Assembly (NCBI GenBank): GCA_049684915.1
Contig: JBAVGO010000052.1
Span: 1 to 29,709, forward strand
DNA length: 29,709 nt
Source: GWB2-37-7 sp049684915
Lineage (GTDB): Bacteria > Bacillota > Clostridia > Lutisporales > Lutisporaceae
Reading direction: 5' to 3'
Shown here one piece after another: positions 23,209 to 29,709 of the stretch. Each line of letters begins with the position of its first letter. The first letter of the stretch is position 1. Below the pieces are notes generated by a model that ran no database searches, was not told the DNA's origin, and saw nothing but the letters and a program-made list of their open reading frames with translations. The position numbers and the translations under genes are program-made.

Positions 23209-24362
23209 ATGGAAATAATGTCACAAAACTGATGTATCAAGACAAAGAAATCATACTGATTGCAACAGCACATGTATCAAAAGAAAGCACAGAGCTTGTA
23301 AAACAGGTAATCGCTGAAGAACGCCCAGATAGTGTCTGCGTTGAACTTGACGAGGAACGGTATCAAAATATCCAAAATCCAAAAGCATGGGAAAATACTG
23401 ACATTGTTATGGTTATCAAAGCACACAAGGTCGGGTTTCTTATAGCGAGCCTTTTTATTAGCTCCTATCAAAAAAAGATGGCTAAGAAACTGAATACGCC
23501 TGTTGGCGGGGAAATGATACAGGGAATAGAGAGTGCTAGGAATATCGGTGCAAATCTGGTACTGGCAGACCGCAGCATTCAAACAACATTCCTTCGAATA
23601 TGGCACAAATTAAGTTTTTGGGAAAAGTTAAAGCTGTTTGTCAGCGTATGCTTCTCTTTTGATGATGACACCGAAATCTCAAATCAGGATTTGCAGGATT
23701 TATTACAGGAAGACATGTTGGAGTCGGTAACAGCCGGAATGCGTAAGCAATTTCCTCAAATCGGAGAAATTCTGATTAACGAGAGGGATAAATACCTTGC
23801 GTGGAAAATTAAGGACGCTCCCGGCAGAAAGGTTGTTGCAGTGCTGGGGGGCGCACATGTGCCAGGCGTAAAAAAAGAAATATACCAAACACAGGACGTT
23901 AAGGATATTTCCGTCATTCCGCCCAAAAGTCGTTTTTCAAAGATAGCAGGCTGGATTATCCCTACAGCCATAACAGGCCTTCTCGTTTATGCTTTTGCTC
24001 TCAATGTGCAAACTGGTTTGCGGCAATTATCGACATGGGTATTATGGACCGGTACGTTAGCGGCTCTGTTTACCACATTATCGTTGGGTCATCCCCTTAG
24101 TATTCTTACATCCTTTGTCGCAGCTCCCATTACCGTGTTACACCCGCTGCTGGCATGTGGATGGTTTGCAGGGCTGGTTGAAGCCACAATTAAAAAACCT
24201 ACCGTGCAAGATATTCAAAACATTCAAACCGACATATTTAGCGTTAAAGGCTTTTTCAAAAATCGATTCCTGAAAACAATCTTAGTTGTTATTATGGCGA
24301 ATATTGGAGCCACAATTGGAACAGTGATTGCCGGAACGGATATTGTGAAAAACCTCTTATGA
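23205..24362 (+). CDS. TraB/PrgY (TIKI-type) family membrane protein
   Basis: The 385-residue protein has an N-terminal TraB domain with the conserved ATAHVS (His23), VELDEERY (47-54) and GGAHVPG (His218) motifs, followed by several hydrophobic segments (about 250-380) that would anchor it in the membrane. Related TIKI proteins are metalloproteases and PrgY/TraB shuts down pheromone signalling in enterococci; bacterial homologues are mostly uncharacterised. Metal-dependent peptide cleavage is the family expectation, not shown here. It is translationally coupled to the upstream TetR gene. No peptide signal gene was seen nearby. Confidence 0.85.
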   Translation: MNGNNVTKLMYQDKEIILIATAHVSKESTELVKQVIAEERPDSVCVELDEERYQNIQNPKAWENTDIVMVIKAHKVGFLIASLFISSYQKKMAKKLNTPVGGEMIQGIESARNIGANLVLADRSIQTTFLRIWHKLSFWEKLKLFVSVCFSFDDDTEISNQDLQDLLQEDMLESVTAGMRKQFPQIGEILINERDKYLAWKIKDAPGRKVVAVLGGAHVPGVKKEIYQTQDVKDISVIPPKSRFSKIAGWIIPTAITGLLVYAFALNVQTGLRQLSTWVLWTGTLAALFTTLSLGHPLSILTSFVAAPITVLHPLLACGWFAGLVEATIKKPTVQDIQNIQTDIFSVKGFFKNRFLKTILVVIMANIGATIGTVIAGTDIVKNLL

Positions 24363-24416
24363 ACAATTTTATACTTGCCTTTTCAAAGCCATACTCTCAG
24401 AACAATTGATTTTTTC

Positions 24417-24800
24417 TTAGATTTGAAATGTATTTTTCGAAAAGCTTAAGCTTTCTGTATACTTTTCATGATAACCTGTGGAATTAAGAAAAGCATTTAG
24501 ATATTTTTCAATAGTGACAGGTTTGCTTGACATATCAATATAAGATGGTGGAATTGTTAGTTGAATTTTCTTGCCCTTTAGGTTAAATTTTACTTTAACA
24601 AACGGACTTGGCGAAGCAACAATTATGATTGAATGAATATCAAAGTCATAATTGTTTATTACTTTTTTTATATACGTATTGAGTGAATTATTTTCCTTAA
24701 GCTCCTCAATATCATGTTTTAGATTTTGCAAACATTGAGTTGAAATAATTGTGGATTTATCGCCGTTTTTTGTTATCTCATGCTTTATTAGGTCAATCAT
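24417..24800 (-). pseudogene. Truncated remnant resembling the N-terminus of a QueG-like iron-sulfur protein
   Basis: The 127-residue frame starts with a good ribosome site (AAAGGTGG, 7 bases before ATG) and reads like the first part of epoxyqueuosine-reductase-like proteins: an N-terminal helix, then IHSIIIVASPSPFVKVKFNL and TIPPSYID, then GYHEKYTESL. It stops before the region where the longer proteins have their cobalamin-binding and cysteine-rich 4Fe-4S parts. The convergent TraB-like gene begins just beyond, and no continuation is seen in other frames. I read it as a gene that lost its 3' half. The family match is from pattern memory and only moderately secure; a small intact protein is the alternative. 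Confidence 0.45.
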
Positions 24801-24983
24801 TTAACTGCCACCTTTCTAATTAATTTAAGGAAATGGCTCCGAATATTGAATAACAAGCGTCTATGTTATTTCTATTTAATTAATTATATGATAGCATAAG
24901 ATTTAACAGCAATAAGATTGATAGTAGCTGACGTGCCTAGCACTTTATTATTAAATAGTTTATCAAGTTTAGGGGGAATAGAT

Positions 24984-26297
24984 ATGTGTGATACGATGGT
25001 GGCATTGGGAAATGCAACAAAAGATGGTTCGGTTATATTTGCTAAGAATAGCGATAGACATCCTAACGAACCCCATATTGTAATTCGAATACCTCGAAAA
25101 AAGCATGAGCAGGGACAAAAATTAAAATGCACTTATATCGAAGTTGAACAGGCAGAGGAGACTTATGAGGTATTGCTATTAAAGCCTTCCTGGATTTGGG
25201 GAGCCGAAATGGGAAGCAACGAATTTGGGTTGACAATAGGGAACGAGGCGGTTTTTACAAAAGAAAAACAAGGTGAACCATCTCTCTTGGGAATGGATAT
25301 GCTTCGTATTGCATTAGAAAGATGCAAGACCAGTGAAGAGGGATTAAATATGCTTATTTATCTCTTAGAAACCTATGGACAAGGTGGAAACTGCGGCTAC
25401 GAAAAACCGTTTACCTACCATAATTCATTTTTAATAGCAGATAGAAGCTCTGCATGGGTATTAGAGACAGCAGGAAAGTATTGGGCTGCAGAAAAAGTTA
25501 AAAACATAAGAAGTATATCTAATTGTTTATCTATAGGCAAAAACTATGATAGACACCATCCAGATTTAATAAAACATGCAGTGGACAAAGGTTGGTGTAA
25601 GAGTGAAGCGGATTTTAACTTTGCCAAATGCTATACTTCCCCGTTGTTTACTCATTTTAGCAAAGCAAAGGAAAGGCATTGCACATCTATCAGATTGTTG
25701 GAAGAAAAAATGGGAAGTATTAAAGTAGATACAATGAAGGAGATATTAAGGTCACACTCAGAGGATATAGAAGGAAAGCAATTCGCGAAACACTCTATTA
25801 ATAGTGTCTGTATGCATGGAGGATTTTTCTATGGGGATCATACCACAGGAAGTTATATAACTGCTCTAAATAATAATCTAGATACTCACTGGATTACAGG
25901 CAGCTCTACCCCATGTATTTCTATATTTAAACCCTTTTGGTTTATAGAAGGAGAGAAATTGACCTTTTCTTCTGAAGAAGAGGATAAGGCTATAGAATAC
26001 TGGAAGCAAAGAGAAAGACTGCATCGGATGATTATTGAAAATAGGATAAGTGATTTGAGAGCTTACTTAAATAATAGAGATGAGCTTGAAAGAAATATTG
26101 AAGAAAAGTTAATTAAGCTAGATTTAGAAAATGTCAATGAAAATGAATTGCTCGAGGTTATGAATTATACCCATACAGAAGAACATGAACTAATTGTAAA
26201 TACAATACAAGAAAACGAATGTAATAGAGGATATATTAAAGGTGCACAATATTTTAGAGGATATTGGAAAAGTAAAAATAGAAAATTGTTCAAATAG
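24984..26297 (+). CDS. C69 family dipeptidase (secernin-like)
   Basis: The 437-residue protein is an N-terminal-nucleophile hydrolase of the C69/secernin group. It begins MCDTMVALGNATKDGSVIFA followed by KNSDRHPNEPH; after removal of Met the Cys2 is the nucleophile. That requirement, with AGGGGG 7 bases upstream, sets the start at 24984 rather than at any in-frame upstream start. The central region (LLKPSWIWGAEMGSNEFGLT, GYEKPFTYHNSFLIADR) is also typical. The C-terminal 100 residues are charged and helical. It is a single gene; the TAG stop shares its last base with a GGTGCCAGGC repeat. Dipeptide cleavage is expected from the family; the substrate is unknown. Confidence 0.88.
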   Translation: MCDTMVALGNATKDGSVIFAKNSDRHPNEPHIVIRIPRKKHEQGQKLKCTYIEVEQAEETYEVLLLKPSWIWGAEMGSNEFGLTIGNEAVFTKEKQGEPSLLGMDMLRIALERCKTSEEGLNMLIYLLETYGQGGNCGYEKPFTYHNSFLIADRSSAWVLETAGKYWAAEKVKNIRSISNCLSIGKNYDRHHPDLIKHAVDKGWCKSEADFNFAKCYTSPLFTHFSKAKERHCTSIRLLEEKMGSIKVDTMKEILRSHSEDIEGKQFAKHSINSVCMHGGFFYGDHTTGSYITALNNNLDTHWITGSSTPCISIFKPFWFIEGEKLTFSSEEEDKAIEYWKQRERLHRMIIENRISDLRAYLNNRDELERNIEEKLIKLDLENVNENELLEVMNYTHTEEHELIVNTIQENECNRGYIKGAQYFRGYWKSKNRKLFK

Positions 26298-26306
26298 GTG
26301 CCAGGC
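26297..26306. repeat. End-like fragment of the REP-associated element
   Basis: GGTGCCAGGC starts on the last base of the upstream TAG stop, the same junction as at 3735 (AATAGGTGCCAGG in both). No matching right end or transposase remnant was found, so it is a short relic or chance. Confidence 0.45.
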
Positions 26307-26347
26307 TACAAGGCTATAAGATTATTGTGTAATATACTTGGTGCTAT

Positions 26348-26375
26348 TTGTTTTTTTCTTATTTGCGGATACAAT
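26348..26375 (+). promoter_or_regulatory. Promoter of the FHA-FtsW-PBP operon
   Basis: TTGTTT (26348-26353), 16 bases and TACAAT (26370-26375), followed by AAGGAGGG and the FHA gene start. Confidence 0.55.
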
Positions 26376-26402
26376 AGAAGATGAGGGTAAGGAGGGAAGA
26401 AG

Positions 26403-26846
26403 ATGTTTGAATTGCTTTCCTGGGTACTTAAGTATATTTTTATTGTTCTGATCTATTTGTTTATTTTTAGAATTATCCGTATGATTTATATGGATATTAA
26501 GACCATGAACGGTTCTAAGCAAGTTCACGGCAGTTTCCCTTATTTAAAGCTTATTAATCGAAGGGATCGCTTGAATTTTGATATTCATGAAAGCTATGTT
26601 TTACATAAAAAAACAACAACTTTGGGTCGAGACAAGAAAAATGATATTGTCCTTGGTGATCCCTTTGTTTCTGGGGAACATTCCCGGATTGTAGCAGATG
26701 AAGGATTTTATTTTTTAGAGGACTTGGGAAGTGCTAATGGCACTTATGTTAACGGAGAACGAATTTCTGATTTGTTTGCTTTAAAGGATGGAGATCGCAT
26801 TAGCTTAGGTCAGGTAGATTTTCTATTTGTGAAGGATCAAAAATGA
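26403..26846 (+). CDS. Membrane-anchored FHA-domain protein
   Basis: The 147-residue protein has one N-terminal membrane helix (about 8-29) and a C-terminal FHA domain (about 50-145). The phosphothreonine-binding residues are present: Arg76 (LGRD), Ser90 and His93 (SGEHSR) and Asn112 (GSANGTYVNG). FHA domains bind phosphothreonine peptides. It heads an operon with a FtsW/RodA protein and a transpeptidase, an arrangement known from Firmicutes and Actinobacteria, where FHA proteins link Ser/Thr kinase signalling to wall synthesis. No kinase gene is in this window. Confidence 0.9.
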   Translation: MFELLSWVLKYIFIVLIYLFIFRIIRMIYMDIKTMNGSKQVHGSFPYLKLINRRDRLNFDIHESYVLHKKTTTLGRDKKNDIVLGDPFVSGEHSRIVADEGFYFLEDLGSANGTYVNGERISDLFALKDGDRISLGQVDFLFVKDQK

Positions 26847-26855
26847 GGTGTAAAA

Positions 26856-28112
26856 ATGTCTAAATATAATTATCGCAGCCCAGTTAACATGATTGTTGCT
26901 GTGGATGCGATTGCTTTTAGTTTGCTTTATCTTTATAAAATACCTTTCGATCCTTACCTACTGTTAGTAGGGGGGCTGCTGATCGCATTTATCTATGTAA
27001 TTAACCTTATTTTAGTGAAAGCTGATTTGGGAGATATATATTTGTTTTCTATTGTGGCTATGTTATCAAGCCTTGGTGTTATTATGCTCTACCGCTTGGA
27101 TCCGTATTACGGTTTTAAACAAATTGTTTGGTTTGGAGTCGGAAGCGTGCTTTTCTTTATCGCCTATTTTGTCTATCGCAAATGGAATATCTGGGGAAAA
27201 CTTATTTATGTTTATCCAGCTGTTTCTTTTGCACTTTTTTTGTTGACTCTTACGATAGGAACAACTATTAAAGGTGCAACCAATTGGATTCAGATAGGAG
27301 GACATACTTTTCAGCCTTCGGAAATTATTAAATTATTATTTATCTTTTTTTTAGCCGCTTATTATTCTAATCCGGAAAAATTGACTTTAAAAATCAAGGG
27401 AATAGAGCTAAAAAACAAGTATGTTTGCGGGGCAATTGTCTACGCTCATATGGGATTTTTAGTGTTGCAAAAAGAATTTGGTATTACGCTTTTGTTGTTT
27501 CTTATTTATTTTGCATTTTTGTATGTTTTCGAGGAGCAAAGAAGTTTATTGCTTTTAAATTTAGCTCTTGCAGCGGTTGGAGGAGCTTTTAGTTTTCTTT
27601 TAGTACACCATGTGCAAATAAGGGTAGAAACCTGGCTCAACCCTTGGGCTGATATTTCTGGCTCAGGTTATCAGATTACTCAATCTTTGTTTGCTATTGG
27701 TTCAGGAGGCTTTTTTGGAACAGGGATTGGGCTTGGAAGGCCGGATTTTATCCCAGAGGTGCATACGGATTTTATTTTTTCAGTGATTTGTGAGGAGATG
27801 GGAATTTTCGGTGGCATTGCTGTGGTGTTGCTATACTTTCTTTTAGCTTACAGGGGGATAAAAATGACCTTAGCTATTCAGAATATGTTTCAAAAATGTG
27901 TAGCTCTTGGGCTGACGGTTATGTTTGGTTTTCAGACCTTTATTATTATCGGAGGGGTTATCAAATTAATTCCTTTAACGGGGATTACTTTACCTTTTAT
28001 CAGTTATGGGGGAAGCTCTTTAATTATTAGCTTTATCGCTCTTGGCATCTTACAGGCTATTTCAAAAAAATCTACAGAAGTAGAGGAGGAGAAGGTTTAT
28101 GAAACAGAATAA
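26856..28112 (+). CDS. FtsW/RodA/SpoVE family peptidoglycan glycosyltransferase
   Basis: The 418-residue polytopic SEDS protein polymerises lipid II into glycan strands together with a class B PBP. Family landmarks include GATNWIQIGGHTFQPSEIIK (in the middle third), GSGGFFGTGIGLG and the C-terminal LIPLTGITLPFISYGGSSLI. About ten membrane segments are visible. GAGGTG precedes the ATG, 9 bases after the FHA stop. The gene end overlaps the start of the PBP gene by 14 bases, so the two partners are coupled. I cannot say whether it serves division, elongation or sporulation. Confidence 0.94.
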   Translation: MSKYNYRSPVNMIVAVDAIAFSLLYLYKIPFDPYLLLVGGLLIAFIYVINLILVKADLGDIYLFSIVAMLSSLGVIMLYRLDPYYGFKQIVWFGVGSVLFFIAYFVYRKWNIWGKLIYVYPAVSFALFLLTLTIGTTIKGATNWIQIGGHTFQPSEIIKLLFIFFLAAYYSNPEKLTLKIKGIELKNKYVCGAIVYAHMGFLVLQKEFGITLLLFLIYFAFLYVFEEQRSLLLLNLALAAVGGAFSFLLVHHVQIRVETWLNPWADISGSGYQITQSLFAIGSGGFFGTGIGLGRPDFIPEVHTDFIFSVICEEMGIFGGIAVVLLYFLLAYRGIKMTLAIQNMFQKCVALGLTVMFGFQTFIIIGGVIKLIPLTGITLPFISYGGSSLIISFIALGILQAISKKSTEVEEEKVYETE

Positions 28113-29499
28113 ACGAATCATACATCTCCTTGTAGCAATTAGCTTGCTGTTTCTTTCTTTGATTGGCTATTTAACCTACTTTGAGCTTTTCACAAAAGAG
28201 AAGATTATTACAAATTCCTATAACCAAAGGCAGTGGGAAAGAGAGGATAATACCTTAAGAGGAGAGATTTTTGATAGGAACGGTAAAGTTTTGGCTCAGA
28301 GTCAACTTAAAGGAGATAAGCCTGAGCGGATTTACCCATATGGAAGACTATATAGCCAGGTTATTGGTTATAACTCTCGCTCCTATGGGAAAACTTTGTT
28401 GGAGGCAAAATTTAATAAACAACTGTTGAATATCAATGAATTTACTCCGGTTCTTGATATTAAGGATAAGGTAACGGGGGAACAAAAGGTAGGAAATAAT
28501 CTTTATTTAACTATTGATCATAGTCTTCAGGTTATGGCAAATGAATTGTTAAACGGCAAAAATGGGGCAATCGTGGCTATGGATCCTAAGACAGGTGCGA
28601 TTTTAGCCATGGTCAGCAAGCCAGATTTTAATCCAAACAATGACGCTCTGCAAGCTAATTGGACAGAATTGGTTGAATCAGAGAATGACCCTTTTCTGCC
28701 AAGGGCTACTAGGGGTTTGTATGCTCCTGGTTCTATATTTAAAACAGCTATTAGCTTAGCGGCTTTAAAAAATGGTCTTGGAGATGAGACATTTAAAGAT
28801 GATGGATTCATTATAATTGACGGAAACAAGATCGCAAATTTTGGAGGTAAAGCTTATGGCACTATTGGATTAAAAGATGCTTTAACTGTATCGAGCAATG
28901 TGGTGTTTTCTCAATTAGGGGTTAAATTGGGGGAAGATAAGCTAAAGGAGCTGGCTAAAAATATTGGGATGAATAGGGACATTCCTTTTGATATTTCTTT
29001 AGAGTCAAGCAGGTTTCCTTATTCTAATATGGATAGTACAGATATGGCAGCGGTTGGTATCGGTCAGGGAAAGATACTGGTAACCCCTCTTTATATGGCG
29101 ATGCTGGTTTCATCTATTGCAGATGGAGGCGTTATGATGGAACCGTTTTTGGTCAGCGATGTGGTTTCTCCAAAAGGAAGGGTCTTATGGAGCAGGACTC
29201 CTGCCTCCCTGCAACGAGTAGCAGATACACAAACTGTGGCACAGGTAAAAGAAATGATGAAGGCTGTTGTAGAAAAGGGAACAGGCACGAATGCAAGGAT
29301 TCGGGGCATAGACGTAGCAGGAAAAACAGGAACAGCTGAAAACGAAAAGAATGGTAAGGAACATGCTTGGTTTATCGGGTTTGCACCGGCAGATGATCCA
29401 CAGATAGCTGTGGCTGTTATCCTAGAATACAGCGGCTCTACAGGTGGAAAAACAGCAGCTCCAATGGCAAGAGAAATCATAGCTCGTTGGTTGCATTAA
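28099..29499 (+). CDS. Class B penicillin-binding protein (transpeptidase)
   Basis: The 466-residue protein has an N-terminal membrane anchor (about 7-30), a short non-catalytic domain and a transpeptidase domain with the three active-site motifs: Ser212-I-F-Lys215, Ser265-S-Asn267 and Lys409-Thr-Gly411. It cross-links stem peptides and is the beta-lactam target. It is compact, like the PbpA-type partners of FHA and SEDS proteins, and lacks C-terminal PASTA repeats. It overlaps the SEDS gene by 14 bases, with GAGGAGGAG inside that gene as ribosome site. It is the last gene of the operon in the window. Confidence 0.94.
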   Translation: MKQNKRIIHLLVAISLLFLSLIGYLTYFELFTKEKIITNSYNQRQWEREDNTLRGEIFDRNGKVLAQSQLKGDKPERIYPYGRLYSQVIGYNSRSYGKTLLEAKFNKQLLNINEFTPVLDIKDKVTGEQKVGNNLYLTIDHSLQVMANELLNGKNGAIVAMDPKTGAILAMVSKPDFNPNNDALQANWTELVESENDPFLPRATRGLYAPGSIFKTAISLAALKNGLGDETFKDDGFIIIDGNKIANFGGKAYGTIGLKDALTVSSNVVFSQLGVKLGEDKLKELAKNIGMNRDIPFDISLESSRFPYSNMDSTDMAAVGIGQGKILVTPLYMAMLVSSIADGGVMMEPFLVSDVVSPKGRVLWSRTPASLQRVADTQTVAQVKEMMKAVVEKGTGTNARIRGIDVAGKTGTAENEKNGKEHAWFIGFAPADDPQIAVAVILEYSGSTGGKTAAPMAREIIARWLH

Positions 29500-29501
29500 A
29501 T

Positions 29502-29578
29502 AAGTGCCAGGCACGACGGTTAGACGGTTATTGGCGAAATATAAGCAATAATTGTATAGCTACGGAGTATGGCACCTT
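29502..29578. repeat. Short MITE-like relic with GTGCCAGGCAC end
   Basis: The palindromic GTGCCAGGCAC (29504-29514) lies 4 bases after the PBP stop. A TGGCACCTT end (29570-29578) faces it about 56 bases later, giving a ~77-bp structure related to the ends of the 300-bp element. The 8-base unit GACGGTTA is directly doubled inside it. Confidence 0.5.
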
Positions 29579-29658
29579 CTTAAAGCAAAAAGAACAACCA
29601 TGACAAAGCTTGACACAGGAGAATGGATGAAAACAAATTCGAGTGGTGCATAAAAGAT

Positions 29659-29687
29659 TTTTCTGTGAGATAGTGCTATTGTATAAT
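29659..29687 (+). promoter_or_regulatory. Possible promoter for a gene beyond the window
   Basis: TATAAT (29682-29687) has a weak TTTTCT (29659-29664) 17 bases upstream. No start codon with a ribosome site follows before the window ends. Confidence 0.35.
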
Positions 29688-29709
29688 GATAATGCAGGAC
29701 AAAGCCGAG

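Overview
The window looks like chromosomal DNA of a low-GC, anaerobic Clostridia-type Firmicute. Most genes are AT-rich with strong GGAGG-type ribosome binding sites and occasional TTG or GTG starts. The gene families present (a LevR-like sigma-54 activator, Gat-type PTS, SorC regulator, FHA-FtsW-PBP trio) fit that group. I cannot name the species.

Region 1 (1-4034) is an accessory block. It lies between two same-orientation remnants of a REP-associated (Y1/IS200-like) transposase element, at 1-281 and 3735-4034. Between them are an M24 metallopeptidase, a GC-richer gene resembling Imm-5-like putative immunity proteins, and a PadR regulator followed by two DUF1048 genes. Short end-like motifs of the same element recur at 26297 and 29502, each at or next to a stop codon.

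Region 2 (4045-6606) is an apparent operon: a TetR regulator behind a perfect 29-bp palindrome that overlaps its promoter, then two proteins of uncharacterised families (DUF6323-like and DUF6179-like).

Region 3 (6630-22205) is a carbohydrate locus. A 999-residue sigma-54-dependent, PTS-phosphorylated activator (HTH, AAA+, PRD, EIIA-Man, EIIB-Gat-like, EIIA-Fru/Gat) is followed by a match to a -24/-12 promoter that overlaps the activator's own terminator. Downstream lie EIIA, EIIB and EIIC of galactitol type, a 2-hydroxyacid dehydrogenase, and dedicated Enzyme I and HPr. A convergent set holds a split transketolase and a HAD phosphatase. Then come a zinc-dependent polyol-type dehydrogenase, a SorC regulator, an L-fuculose-phosphate-aldolase-like enzyme and an AraD-like aldolase/epimerase. 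Together these could import a polyol or sugar as its phosphate, oxidise it to a ketose phosphate and feed it through epimerase, aldolase and transketolase steps. The substrate cannot be read from the sequence.

Region 4 (22464-29709) holds a TetR regulator coupled to a TraB/PrgY-like membrane protein, a truncated QueG-like remnant, a secernin/C69 dipeptidase, and an FHA-FtsW/RodA-PBP2 cell-wall operon.

Most start codons were chosen by Shine-Dalgarno spacing. In about ten genes this moves the start downstream of the longest possible reading frame. No rRNA, tRNA or CRISPR array was seen.
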